Source: Mesorhizobium hawassense
GTDB lineage: Bacteria > Pseudomonadota > Alphaproteobacteria > Rhizobiales > Rhizobiaceae
DNA: 64,000 nt
NCBI RefSeq assembly: GCF_003289945.1
Contig: NZ_QMBP01000003.1
Coordinates: forward strand, 496,001-560,000
Reading direction: 5' to 3'
Position 1 is the first letter of the stretch. Every line of letters begins with the position of its first letter. The notes below the pieces were generated by a model. The model was not told the DNA's origin. It saw nothing but the letters and a program-made list of their open reading frames with translations, and searched no databases. Positions 41,219 through 50,110 of the stretch are shown here, in pieces. The translations under genes were made by a program, and so were the position numbers.

Positions 41219-41350
41219 TCCACTCCCATGCTTGTTTCGACTACATGACTATGAGGGAATGGCAATGTTGCGGCGACAGGTAGGCATGTGGGCTCTAAGA
41301 GAGCATACACCGTTGCGCCGAGCCCGAACTGGCGTGCGGCGGCTCGGTCG

Positions 41351-42145
41351 CTACTCCCCGACCACCCCAGCGATGTTCTGGTCATAATCAACCAGCGAGC
41401 CGGTCATGACGCCGGCCTGGGGGCTCAGCATGTAGGTGATCAGCCGGGCAAGCTGCGCGGGCTTGACCAGCTGGCCCATCGGCTGCGCGGCCTCGGCCTT
41501 TTCCAGCCAGTCGTCGGGCGCGTCGTGCCACTTCTTCTGCACGATCGCCTCGCCCTCGGTATCCATCCATCCCGGCAGCACGGCGTTGCAGCGGATGCGG
41601 TTCTTGCGATACGAGCTCGCAACATTCTTGGTCAGCGTCATCAGCGCGCCCTTGCTGGAGGAATAGGGCGCCAGGAAGGACTGGCCGCAATGCGCCGCCA
41701 TCGACAGGACATTGACGATCGAGCCCGGCGCTTTCTTTTCCAGGAGATGCGCCACCACGCCCTGCATCAGGAAGAACGGGCCGCGCACATTGGTCTGAAA
41801 GATCTGGTCGAAGGTCTCCTCGGATGTTTCGACCAGCGAACCGCGCGCCGACGTTGCGGCGGCGTTGACCAGCGCGTTGATGGTGCCGAAATGCGAGATT
41901 GCCGTGGCCACGGCGCGCTTGCAGTCGGCGACCTTGGCGACGTCGGCGCTGATGAAGATCGTATCGACGCCGAGCTTCTCGAAATGGGCAACCGCCTTGT
42001 CGCCCTTCTCCTGCGAGCGGCCGATCAGCGCCAGTGCCTTGCAGCCCTCTTCCGCCAAGACTTCGGCGACGGCAAAGCCGATGCCTTGCGCGCCGCCAGT
42101 GACGATGGCGCGCGTCTTCGAATTGCGATCGGCTGATATGCTCAT
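41351..42145 (-). CDS. Short-chain dehydrogenase/reductase in the inositol transport operon
   Basis: A 264-residue SDR. The NAD(P) motif TGGAQGIGFAVAEVL is near residue 16-30, NAAAT near 93, the catalytic Ser is in NVLSMAAHCG, and YSSSKGA carries the Tyr and Lys. It lies 30 bp after the IolI-like gene, so it is probably made with the inositol importer and idhA. It may oxidise or reduce an inositol isomer, an inosose or a related polyol; the sequence does not decide. Confidence 0.87.
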   Translation of the reverse strand: MSISADRNSKTRAIVTGGAQGIGFAVAEVLAEEGCKALALIGRSQEKGDKAVAHFEKLGVDTIFISADVAKVADCKRAVATAISHFGTINALVNAAATSARGSLVETSEETFDQIFQTNVRGPFFLMQGVVAHLLEKKAPGSIVNVLSMAAHCGQSFLAPYSSSKGALMTLTKNVASSYRKNRIRCNAVLPGWMDTEGEAIVQKKWHDAPDDWLEKAEAAQPMGQLVKPAQLARLITYMLSPQAGVMTGSLVDYDQNIAGVVGE

Positions 42146-42175
42146 CGCCCTGCTCGCTGGGTCGGGGTTCAGTTC

Positions 42176-43063
42176 TTACTTGTCGAGACGGACGGTCTTG
42201 CCTGACGTCGCATCCGCGAGCTGCCCAGCAGCCTCAAGACTGCCGCGGATGAAGTCCATGCTGCTGCCGATCGCTTCGGCCGGGTTTGCCAGCCGGTGGA
42301 CCTCTGTCGAGAACGGCTCATAGGAGAACGCGCCGGCATAGCCATTGTCCAGCAAAGCACGTATCTGGTCGACATTGCCCAGCCGATCCCTATCATCGAC
42401 GAGGATCCGATGCCCGTCCTGCATCTGCTCGGCGCTCAACCCCTGATCGACGACGCCGGAGATATGGACAATGCCGGTGTATGCCGGGAAGATGTCGCGC
42501 TCACCCGCGAGGTGATGGTGGAAGGTATCGTGCACGAGTTTGTAATGCGCCTCCCCTCCAACAGCCTCGATCGCGGCGATGGCGTCAGCCTTGTGGCGCA
42601 GCGACGAAGTGACGAAGCCGAGCGGTTCGATCAGCGCAACAAGACCGGCTCTCGCCAGCATCGGCAGGATTTCACCGAGCGAGCGGCGCAGCGCCTCATC
42701 GCGCTCGCCCGCCGCATATTGCGGCGCGTCGTTACGCGGGATGAGGCTGATCGACTCGGCGCCGGCTTGCGCGGCCTCGTCAATCAGCATCTGCACTTTT
42801 GCGCGCATCCCATCGGACCATGTGTTGAAGCCGTAAGCTTCCGACAAGCCGAGAAGCCGAAGCCCTTTCGATCGCGCGTAGCTGCCTATGACAGTCGGCG
42901 CTTCGCCGTCGAAAAATGCGGCGGTCGACAGTTTCTTGTCGGCCAGGTCATTGCGAAGTTCGACTCCGATACAGCCAAGAGAGGCGGCGAGATCGAGGAA
43001 CGCACGGCAGTCGAGCCTGGGGGTCGCAATGTGGTTCAGCGAGAACTTCAGTTGCGCGGTCAT
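42176..43063 (-). CDS. iolI: 2-keto-myo-inositol isomerase-like TIM-barrel protein
   Basis: A 295-residue xylose-isomerase-like protein. It matches the IolI pattern: LKFSLNHIATPRLD at the start, LVHDTFHHHLAGE as metal and substrate loop, GIVHISGVVD, and AFSYEPFSTEVH at the end. IolI interconverts inososes, connecting inositol stereoisomers to the main pathway. It follows idhA by 20 bp. Fourth inosose-type TIM-barrel gene of the window; the symbol is given by family and context. Confidence 0.82.
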   Translation of the reverse strand: MTAQLKFSLNHIATPRLDCRAFLDLAASLGCIGVELRNDLADKKLSTAAFFDGEAPTVIGSYARSKGLRLLGLSEAYGFNTWSDGMRAKVQMLIDEAAQAGAESISLIPRNDAPQYAAGERDEALRRSLGEILPMLARAGLVALIEPLGFVTSSLRHKADAIAAIEAVGGEAHYKLVHDTFHHHLAGERDIFPAYTGIVHISGVVDQGLSAEQMQDGHRILVDDRDRLGNVDQIRALLDNGYAGAFSYEPFSTEVHRLANPAEAIGSSMDFIRGSLEAAGQLADATSGKTVRLDK

Positions 43064-43083
43064 CGTATTTCTCAGCCAAAATC

Positions 43084-44073
43084 CTAGATCGACACAGCCT
43101 TGCCGGTCTTGACCGACTTCAGCGCCGCATCGGCCAACTTCAACGCAACCAACCCATCGGCGCCGCTCGGCGCTGCCTTCTTGCCCGACGTCGCCGCGGC
43201 GATGAAGGACGCGATCTCATTGGCGTAGGCGTCGAGGTAGCGGGTCATGAAGAAGTCGTGCAGCGGCGGACGGGTGTAACCCTTGTCGTTGGCGAGCTCG
43301 ATCGACACCGGCCGCTGGTTCTCGGCCGCGACCATGCCCTTGGAACCATGCACTTCGATGCGCTGGTCGTAACCATAGGTGGCGCGGCGCGAATTGGAGA
43401 TGACGGCCTGCTTGCCGGAGGCGGTTTCGAGGATGACGCTGACAGAGTCGAAATCGCCGGCTTCGCCGATCTTCTTGTCGACCAGCACCGAGGCATGGGC
43501 GCTGACGGCAACGGGCTCCTCGCCGAGCAGGAAGCGCGCCATGTCGAAATCATGGATGGTCATATCGCGGAAAATGCCGCCGGAGCGGGCGATGTAATCG
43601 AGCGGCGGGGCGCCCGGATCGCGCGAGGTGATGGTAACCATCTCGACCGTGCCGATGGCGCCGTCGTCGATCGCCTTGCGCACGGCGGCGAAATGCGGGT
43701 CGAAGCGGCGGTTGAAGCCGACCATCAGCGTGGCGCCGGTCTTCTCGACCACCGCAAGGCATTTTTCGACGCGCTTGACGGAAAGATCGATCGGCTTCTC
43801 GCAGAAGATCGCCTTGCCGGCCTTGGCGAAGCGCTCGATCAGGTCGGCATGGGTGTCGGTGGGCGTGCAGATGATGACGGCGTCGATGTCGTTGGCTTTC
43901 TCGATGGCATCGATCGTGCGGACTTCCGCGCCATAGGCGGAGGCCAGTTCCGTCGCCGCTTTCTCGAAGGCATCGGCCACGGCCACGAGTTTGGCTTGCG
44001 GGTTGGAGGCAACGGCGCGGGCATGCACCTTGCCGATACGGCCGGCGCCGAGAAGAGCGAAGCGGAGTGTCAT
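43084..44073 (-). CDS. idhA: Inositol 2-dehydrogenase
   Basis: A 329-residue Gfo/Idh/MocA enzyme that oxidises myo-inositol to 2-keto-myo-inositol with NAD. Motifs: LLGAGRIGKVHARAVAS (Rossmann), FCEKPIDLSV (catalytic lysine), FNRRFDPHFAA, TIHDFDMARFLLGEEP and YGYDQRIEVHGSKGM. ATG 44073 follows GAGGGACATTCC; the frame extends upstream only through transporter DNA. It lies directly after the inositol importer genes. Confidence 0.93.
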   Translation of the reverse strand: MTLRFALLGAGRIGKVHARAVASNPQAKLVAVADAFEKAATELASAYGAEVRTIDAIEKANDIDAVIICTPTDTHADLIERFAKAGKAIFCEKPIDLSVKRVEKCLAVVEKTGATLMVGFNRRFDPHFAAVRKAIDDGAIGTVEMVTITSRDPGAPPLDYIARSGGIFRDMTIHDFDMARFLLGEEPVAVSAHASVLVDKKIGEAGDFDSVSVILETASGKQAVISNSRRATYGYDQRIEVHGSKGMVAAENQRPVSIELANDKGYTRPPLHDFFMTRYLDAYANEIASFIAAATSGKKAAPSGADGLVALKLADAALKSVKTGKAVSI

Positions 44074-44156
44074 GGAATGTCCCTCGAGGGTGGGTTTTAC
44101 AGGCAGGTCCGCGCCTGTCGGCGCGAACGATTGGTTGATCCCGTCGCGGCGCCCCG

Positions 44157-44927
44157 TCAGGCGGCCTGCAGCTCCGCCTGTCCGGTCTTGGCGCCGGTGA
44201 TGTAGGCGACGATATCGTTGCCGTCGGTATCCTGCTTGCGCAGATTGGCGACGATCTTGCCGCGGCGGAAGACGACGATACGGTCGACCAGGTCGAACAC
44301 CTGGCGCATGTTGTGGCTGACCAGGATCAGCGGCTCGCCGTTCTCCTTCAGCGTGCGGATGATGTTTTCGACCTGCGCCGTTTCCTGCACGCCGAGCGCT
44401 GCCGTCGGCTCGTCCATGATGATCAGCTTGGAGGCGAAGGTCGCCGTCCTGGCGATCGCCACGCACTGACGCTGGCCGCCCGACATGTGGCGGATGGTGC
44501 TGGAGAGGTTCGGGATCTTCACCGCCGTGCGGACAAGCGCTGCCTCGGTCGCCTTGCGCATCGCCTTGCGGTCGAGGATGGAGAACGGGCCGAGGTTGAA
44601 CAGCACCTTCTCGCGACCGAGGAAGAGGTTCGACGGCACGTCGAGATCGTCGGCCAGAGCGAGGTTCTGGAACACGGTCTCGATGCCCGCCTCGCGAGCC
44701 TCGATCGGACCGGAGAAATTCACCTCCTTGCCGTCGAACCAGATCTTGCCGTCGGTGCGCTGCTCGACGCCGGTGATCTGGCGCACGAAGGTCGACTTGC
44801 CGGCGCCGTTATCGCCCATGATGGCGACATGCTCGCCCTTGCGCAGCTCGAAATTCGCCTCCTGCAGCGCGTGCACGCCGCCATAGTGCTTGGTGAGGTT
44901 TTCGGTTTTCAGAACGATGTCGGACAT
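44157..44927 (-). CDS. iatA: Inositol ABC importer, single-domain ATPase
   Basis: A 256-residue ATPase with Walker A GDNGAGKST, Q-loop ETVFQNLALADDLDVPSN, signature MSGGQRQC, Walker B LIIMDEPTAALG, H-loop VSHN. The Caulobacter IatA protein is, to my knowledge, a double-domain ATPase, whereas this one has a single domain and probably dimerises. The symbol follows the neighbouring binding protein, which looks like IbpA. Start ATG 44927 follows AGGAGCTTGAGC. Confidence 0.82.
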   Translation of the reverse strand: MSDIVLKTENLTKHYGGVHALQEANFELRKGEHVAIMGDNGAGKSTFVRQITGVEQRTDGKIWFDGKEVNFSGPIEAREAGIETVFQNLALADDLDVPSNLFLGREKVLFNLGPFSILDRKAMRKATEAALVRTAVKIPNLSSTIRHMSGGQRQCVAIARTATFASKLIIMDEPTAALGVQETAQVENIIRTLKENGEPLILVSHNMRQVFDLVDRIVVFRRGKIVANLRKQDTDGNDIVAYITGAKTGQAELQAA

Positions 44928-44929
44928 GC

Positions 44930-46006
44930 TCAAGCTCCTATCGCCCGGCGGCGCTGGCGCCATTGATCGAGAACGACCGCGCCGACGATGATCACGCCCT
45001 TGACCATCTCCTGATAATAGGCGTCGAGGCGCAGGAAGGTGAAGCCGGAAATGATGACGCCGAAGATCAGCGAGCCGATCACGGTGCCGATGATCGAACC
45101 GCGGCCGCCCGACAGCGAAACGCCGCCGATGACCGCCATGGCGATGGCGTCGAGCTCGTACATCACGCCCATGCCGGCCTGGGCGGTGAGGTTCTTGGAA
45201 GAGAGCACCACGGCCGCAAGCGAGGCGAGAATGCCGGCGATGGCATAGACCAGCACCTTGTGGTTGGCGATCTTGATGCCGGACATGCGCGCGGCGTCCT
45301 CGTTGGAGCCGATGGCATAGCAGTGCTTGCCGTATTTCGTGTAGGTCAGGATGAGCTGAAACAGGATCGCCAGCGAAATGAAGATGACGACCGGCATCAA
45401 GCCCTTGCCGATGGCCGCGAAGCTGTCGGTCGGGAAAGAGATCGGCTGGCCCTTCGACCACCATTTGGCGATGCCGCGGGCGGTGACCATCATGCCGAGC
45501 GTGGCGATGAAGGGCGGAATACGGGTGTAGGCAATGAGCAGGCCGTTGATCAGGCCGGCGATCAGGCCGCAGCCGATGGCGACCAGCAGCGGCACGATGA
45601 CCGGCAGGTCGGTCAGGCCGTAGTCGATGAACATCGCCTTGGGGTTGGGATTACCGTTGACGGTCGCGACCTGCGCGAAGCTCATGGCGATCATGGCGGT
45701 GGCGCCGACGATCGAGCCCGAGGACAGGTCGATGCCGCCGCAGATGATGACCTGGGTGACGCCGATGGCGATGATGCCGACGATCGACACCTGCAGGATG
45801 ATGATCTGCAGGCGCTGTTCGTTGAAGAGACCGGACACATTCTCACGGGTGTTGAACAGGAAGCTGTCGCCCAGGAAGACGCGGCCGATCAGCTCGAAGG
45901 CGGCGACCAGGATGACCAGCGCCAGGAACACGTTGAACTCGGCAGGCCATGGACGCTTCTTGGCGTCGTAACTCAAGCCGCCAATGCCATGCGATGACTG
46001 TGACAC
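44930..46006 (-). CDS. iatP: Inositol ABC importer, permease
   Basis: A 358-residue CUT2 permease with about ten membrane segments. GVTQVIICGGIDLSSGSIVGATAM is the family signature, and GGVSLSGGRGSIIGTVIGSLIFGVI a second conserved block. Only 2 bp separate it from the ATPase gene. It forms the inner-membrane channel for the inositol-binding protein encoded upstream. Confidence 0.86.
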   Translation of the reverse strand: MSQSSHGIGGLSYDAKKRPWPAEFNVFLALVILVAAFELIGRVFLGDSFLFNTRENVSGLFNEQRLQIIILQVSIVGIIAIGVTQVIICGGIDLSSGSIVGATAMIAMSFAQVATVNGNPNPKAMFIDYGLTDLPVIVPLLVAIGCGLIAGLINGLLIAYTRIPPFIATLGMMVTARGIAKWWSKGQPISFPTDSFAAIGKGLMPVVIFISLAILFQLILTYTKYGKHCYAIGSNEDAARMSGIKIANHKVLVYAIAGILASLAAVVLSSKNLTAQAGMGVMYELDAIAMAVIGGVSLSGGRGSIIGTVIGSLIFGVIISGFTFLRLDAYYQEMVKGVIIVGAVVLDQWRQRRRAIGA

Positions 46007-46142
46007 GTCTTGTTCCTCCGAATGACCGCGCCCGTTCTCCCGCCCGGTCGGGCGGGAGAGGAACAGAGCGGCGCCGCTTCATCAGCAGCCGATTTCAGCC
46101 AGTCCGATGCGCCGCGGCACCACTCGGTGAGTGGCCCAGCCT

Positions 46143-47084
46143 TCAGTTCTTCTTCAAGAACTTGTCGATGTTCGCCGGGGTGACGAGCTGGAACGGGATG
46201 TAGACCTTGTGTTCCACCTTTTCGCCCTTGGCGAGCTTCAGCGCCGCGTCGAGCGCGCCGGCGCCCTGGCCAGCCGCATCCTGGAAGACGGTCACGTCGA
46301 GATCACCCGCCTGCATCGCGACAAGCGCGTCCTGCGTCGCGTCGACGCCGCCGACCACGACCGCCTTCATGTCGACATTGGCGGCCTTCATCGCCTGGAT
46401 GGCGCCGATGGCGCTTTCGTCGTTGTTGGCGATGACGCCGTCGAACGCCTTGCCCGACGACAGCCAGTTGGTCATCAGGTTCTGCGCCTGGTCACGGTCC
46501 CAGTTCGAGGTCTGCTTGTCGATGATCTTGATGAAGCTGCAGTCCGGCGTGGCGATGACTTCCTCGATGTCCTTGGTGCGCTGCACCGCGGCCTGGTTCG
46601 AGAGCTCGCCCATGATCACATAGACATTGGCTTCCTTCTTGCCGGCTTCCTTGAACAGGCGGCAGGCTTCCTTGGTCTCGAGCGTGCCGGATTCGGCCTC
46701 GTTCGAAGCGACGAAGGCCTGATTGTCGGGCAGTGAGTCGACATTGACCGGCTGGCGGTTGACATAGACCAGCGGGATCTTGGCCGCGGCGGCCGCATCC
46801 GACATCGCCTGGGTGGCCGAAGTGTCGACCGGATTGACGATGATGGCGTCGACGCCCGAGGCGGCGAAGTTCTTGATCTGGTCTAGCTGCTTGGCCACGT
46901 CGTTCTGCGCATCCTCGACCTGCAGCTCGACGCCGCTCATGCCCTTGGCCTGCGCGATCATGCCGTTGCGCAGCACGGTCAGGAAGTTGTCGTCGAACTT
47001 GGCCATCGAAACGCCGATCTTGGCGGCGAAGGCGGATGAACACATCAGCGCCGAAAGCGCGACGCCCAAAAGCAGTTTCTTCAT
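46143..47084 (-). CDS. ibpA: Inositol-binding periplasmic protein
   Basis: A 313-residue family 4 binding protein with a short signal peptide (MKKLLLGVALSALMCSSAFAAK). It has the features of IbpA-like inositol-binding proteins: SMAKFDDNFLTVLRNGM, NPVDTSATQAMSDAA, LVYVNRQPVNVDSLPDNQAF, VIANNDESAIGAIQAMK and VGGVDATQDAL. ATG 47084 follows GGAGGAGAGATAAA. It heads the operon ibpA-iatP-iatA-idhA-iolI-SDR; a candidate IolR box lies at 47250-47265. Confidence 0.87.
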   Translation of the reverse strand: MKKLLLGVALSALMCSSAFAAKIGVSMAKFDDNFLTVLRNGMIAQAKGMSGVELQVEDAQNDVAKQLDQIKNFAASGVDAIIVNPVDTSATQAMSDAAAAAKIPLVYVNRQPVNVDSLPDNQAFVASNEAESGTLETKEACRLFKEAGKKEANVYVIMGELSNQAAVQRTKDIEEVIATPDCSFIKIIDKQTSNWDRDQAQNLMTNWLSSGKAFDGVIANNDESAIGAIQAMKAANVDMKAVVVGGVDATQDALVAMQAGDLDVTVFQDAAGQGAGALDAALKLAKGEKVEHKVYIPFQLVTPANIDKFLKKN

Positions 47085-47436
47085 TTTATCTCTCCTCCAC
47101 TTGGTGTCCGGCTGCACCTATTGAACCGGAATTCCCGGTTTGCCCGGAGAATCTCTCCCTGCGGCCATCTGGCGTTGCCATCGCTTGGAACGCCTCGTCC
47201 TCCGCTCGAACAGACGTTCCGGAACGAAAGAACCAAAAAGCCTAGTTAGTGAAATATTTATTCCATTTCGTTTTGGAAACGTCAAGGGCGATTCCGACCG
47301 GGGCAGCCGGTTTTTCGATCACCATCGACGTGACGAAGATCAAAATCGTCGAAATTTACGCCCGAACCCGGATGAACCACGATGAAAGAATCCATCAGCC
47401 TGATGGATTGCATCACATCGGCTGCAGGCTCGGCGC
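47085..47436. other. 352-bp control region of the inositol importer operon
   Basis: Upstream of ibpA. Contains the IolR-like box 47250-47265, a 12-bp palindrome CGTTCCGGAACG (47215-47226), a TTCC-N10-GGAA inverted repeat (47261-47278) and AACCGGAATTCCCGGTT near 47124. The upstream LacI-type gene ends at 47437 on the same strand. I see no gene here. Confidence 0.6.
47250..47265 (-). promoter_or_regulatory. Candidate IolR box upstream of ibpA
   Basis: On the minus strand TGGAATAAATATTTCA, differing in one base from the box at 11496-11511 before iolC. It lies 166 bp upstream of the ibpA start. A palindrome CGTTCCGGAACG at 47215-47226 lies between it and the gene and could be the site of the upstream LacI-type regulator. 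Confidence 0.6.
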
Positions 47437-48468
47437 TCAGATGTTTTCCGGCAGATAGATGTCGAAGGGCAGGAAGGTCTGTCCCGGCGCATTGGCGGCG
47501 CCGCTTTCAATGGCATGCGCCATCAGCCCGACGAGCTCCCGGCAGAGCGCGGCAAGCGGCGTCGAGATCACCATGGTGAGGATGCTGTCGGCGAGCGCCG
47601 CGCGCGAGACGGCGTTGATCTCGTTGCAGATGACGACCGGCATTTGCGCCGGATTCGCAATCCTCAGCGCCGAGACCGCGCCTTCCATGCCGCCGCCGGC
47701 GACATAGCAGCCGGCGAGATCGGGATGGCGCGCCAGGAGATCGAGCATGGCATCATGCGTCACGTCATTGGCCTCGAGGTTGACCAGCGTCTCCATCACG
47801 GTGAAGTCCGGCGCGTGCTCGCGGAAGAAAGAGCGGAAGCCGATCTCGCGCAGCTCATGGCCGTGGAAGCGGTGGCTGCCGACGAAGAGCGCCACCTTGC
47901 CGGGCTTCCTCGCGGCCTTGGCGATCATCCATGCCGCGCTGCGCCCGACCTTGCGGTTGTCGAGCCCGACATAGCCCTCACGGATGCCGGCGGCAAAGTC
48001 GGACAGCAGCGAGAAGACCGGCTGCCCCCTCGCCTTCAGCGTCTCCACGACGGCCGTCAGGTTGGGGTGATCCGGGCCGACGACGGCGATGGCCCTCGAT
48101 TTCGCGGCCAGCTTGCGCATCTGGGCGGCGATCTCGTCCGGCGCCAGGGAAGCGGCGAACTCGACGGTCGCAACGCCGCGGAAGCGCTGCGACTGCGCGA
48201 CCGCCAATTCGAGCTCCCTGGCGAAATCGCCATAGAAGACGTCATTGCCCCTGAGCAGCAGGAAGCCGAGCCGGTATTCCGGCAATTCCTGGCGCATGCG
48301 CTGCTTGATCAGCCCGGCGGCGTGGTAGCCGATCTCGGTGGCGGCGTCATAGACCCGGCGCGCGGTCTCTTCGCGCACCGGCAGGCGGCTGTTCAAAACC
48401 CGGTCGACGGTGGCGACGCTGACGCCCGAGACGCGCGCCAGATCGGTGATCGTCGGTCGCTTTGCCAT
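47437..48468 (-). CDS. LacI-family regulator between the inositol importer and moc-like genes
   Basis: A 343-residue LacI-type protein. Helix-turn-helix TITDLARVSGVSVATVDRVLN is at 5-25, and the sensor domain (about 65-335) resembles regulators that bind sugars (ELELAVAQSQRFRG, LFVGSHRFHGHELREIGFRSFF, CYVAGGGMEGAVSAL). It lies upstream of ibpA on the same strand and divergent from mocD, so it may control either or both. A 13-bp palindrome sits in the divergent gap. Confidence 0.88.
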   Translation of the reverse strand: MAKRPTITDLARVSGVSVATVDRVLNSRLPVREETARRVYDAATEIGYHAAGLIKQRMRQELPEYRLGFLLLRGNDVFYGDFARELELAVAQSQRFRGVATVEFAASLAPDEIAAQMRKLAAKSRAIAVVGPDHPNLTAVVETLKARGQPVFSLLSDFAAGIREGYVGLDNRKVGRSAAWMIAKAARKPGKVALFVGSHRFHGHELREIGFRSFFREHAPDFTVMETLVNLEANDVTHDAMLDLLARHPDLAGCYVAGGGMEGAVSALRIANPAQMPVVICNEINAVSRAALADSILTMVISTPLAALCRELVGLMAHAIESGAANAPGQTFLPFDIYLPENI

Positions 48469-48522
48469 GAACGGCGCTCCATCGCCTAACCCGACTCAGG
48501 GTAGCTCATCCTGATATGAAAT

Positions 48523-48535
48523 GATAGAATCTATC
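48523..48535. promoter_or_regulatory. Palindrome in the LacI/mocD divergent gap
   Basis: GATAGA-A-TCTATC is a perfect 6+1+6 palindrome in an AT-rich patch 111 bp before mocD and 55 bp before the LacI-type gene. Candidate operator of that regulator. Confidence 0.5.
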
Positions 48536-48645
48536 TTTGTGACGTTGAGACTATCAGCTCTTGCGGCTATGGTGAAGTCGAAAGTCAGCGATGCGCGGGC
48601 CCAGGCGGTTGGAGCTGTCCGCAAGGCGCTGATGGAGGAACCCCA

Positions 48646-49752
48646 ATGACGGCAATCACGTCTTCGGCAGCGTCGCCGCGCGACTACAGCCTGACCGGGC
48701 GAGACGCCAGGCTCGCGGTCGAAAACGGGCTTTCGGCGGCACAGTGGTATCACACCGACGTCCCGCGCAAGCAGATGAAGGAGCTGATGCAGCGCTCCGA
48801 CCAGCCGGCGATCCGCGACACCATCATCTGGCTGGCCGCTTTCGTCGTCAGCGCCGCGGGCGCCATCTGGTTCTGGGGCAGTTGGTGGTGCGTGCCGTTC
48901 CTCTTCGTCTATGGCACGCTCTACGGCTCCTCGACCGATTCCCGCTGGCACGAATGCGGCCACGGCACCGCCTTCCGCACGGAGTGGATGAACGATGCCG
49001 TCTACCAGTTCGCCTGCTTCATGATCATGCGCAATCCGGTGACCTGGCGCTGGAGCCACACGCGCCACCACACCGACACCATCATCGTCGGCCGCGACCC
49101 GGAGATCGCCGTCATGCGGCCGCCGGATCTGCTGCGCGTGGTGCTCAACTTCTTCGGCATTCTCGATGCCTGGCACGCGATGGTCGACATGGTGCGCAAC
49201 GCCGCCGGCGTCATCAGCGCGGCGGAAAAGACCTTCATTCCCGAGCAGGAGCAGCCGAAGGCGATCCGCGTGGCCCGCATCTGGCTGGCCATCTATCTCG
49301 CGACCATCGCATTGGCGCTCTATCTGCATTCGTGGCTGCCGCTGATGCTCGTCGGCCTGCCCCGCCTCTATGGCGCCTGGCATCACGTGATGACCGGCCT
49401 GCTGCAGCATGGCGGCCTCGCCGACAATGTCACCGACCATCGTCTGAACAGCCGCACCGTGCTGATGAATCCGATCAGCCGCTTCATCTACTGGAACATG
49501 AACTACCATGTGGAGCATCACATGTTCCCGATGGTGCCCTATCACGCGCTGCCGAAGCTGCATGAGCTGATCAAGCACGATCTGCCGACGCCGACGCCGT
49601 CGATCCTGGCCGGCTATCGCGAAATGATCCCGGCCTTCCTGCGCCAGTTGCGGAACGAGGACTATTTCCTCAAGCGCGCGCTGCCGCCGACGGCAAAGCC
49701 CTACCGGGAAGAGCTGCACAACGACAATCCGGTGGCGGCGGCGGCCGAGTGA
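48646..49752 (+). CDS. mocD: Membrane diiron oxygenase, rhizopine MocD-like
   Basis: A 368-residue integral-membrane non-haem diiron protein of the fatty-acid desaturase/alkane hydroxylase superfamily. The three histidine clusters are HECGHG (102-107), HTRHH (138-142) and HVEHH (288-292), with hydrophobic segments at about 60-95 and 210-240. In rhizopine degradation MocD, with MocE and MocF, removes the O-methyl group of 3-O-methyl-scyllo-inosamine. The following Rieske ferredoxin and reductase genes, and the inositol genes around, support that role over lipid desaturation. GGAGG precedes the ATG. Confidence 0.82.
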   Translation: MTAITSSAASPRDYSLTGRDARLAVENGLSAAQWYHTDVPRKQMKELMQRSDQPAIRDTIIWLAAFVVSAAGAIWFWGSWWCVPFLFVYGTLYGSSTDSRWHECGHGTAFRTEWMNDAVYQFACFMIMRNPVTWRWSHTRHHTDTIIVGRDPEIAVMRPPDLLRVVLNFFGILDAWHAMVDMVRNAAGVISAAEKTFIPEQEQPKAIRVARIWLAIYLATIALALYLHSWLPLMLVGLPRLYGAWHHVMTGLLQHGGLADNVTDHRLNSRTVLMNPISRFIYWNMNYHVEHHMFPMVPYHALPKLHELIKHDLPTPTPSILAGYREMIPAFLRQLRNEDYFLKRALPPTAKPYREELHNDNPVAAAAE

Positions 49753-49790
49753 GCGGCCCGACCATCTGACATGAGCTTTTGGAGGACGAG

Positions 49791-50105
49791 ATGAGCGATT
49801 GGGTCGAGGCCTGCGCGGCCGGGGATATCGACGAAGAAGACGTGATGCGGTTCGACCATGGCGGCCGCACCTTCGCCATCTACCGCAGCCCGGAGGACGA
49901 ATATTTCGCGACCGACGGCCTGTGCACGCATGAAAAGGTGCATCTGGCCGACGGGCTGGTGATGGACGACATCATCGAATGCCCCAAGCACAATGGCCGC
50001 TTCAACTACAAAACCGGCGACGCGCGCGGCGCACCAGTCTGCGTCAACCTGAAGACCTATCCGGTCAAGGTCGACGCCGGCAAAGTCCTCATTCAGGTCG
50101 GGTGA
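49791..50105 (+). CDS. mocE: Rieske-type ferredoxin, MocE-like
   Basis: A 104-residue soluble Rieske [2Fe-2S] protein. Ligands are Cys45 and His47 (LCTHEKVHL) and Cys64 and His67 (ECPKHNGRF). It carries electrons from the reductase encoded next to the membrane oxygenase. ATG 49791 has GGAGG at 49781-49785; the frame reaches back to a TTG at 49779 that is less likely. The reductase gene begins 6 bp after the stop. Confidence 0.85.
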   Translation: MSDWVEACAAGDIDEEDVMRFDHGGRTFAIYRSPEDEYFATDGLCTHEKVHLADGLVMDDIIECPKHNGRFNYKTGDARGAPVCVNLKTYPVKVDAGKVLIQVG

Positions 50106-50110
50106 CGACG

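Noticed and set aside
48646..49752. Calling the diiron membrane protein a fatty-acid desaturase
   Set aside because: The superfamily fits, but the Rieske ferredoxin and ferredoxin reductase directly downstream and the inositol surroundings favour a MocD-type oxygenase.
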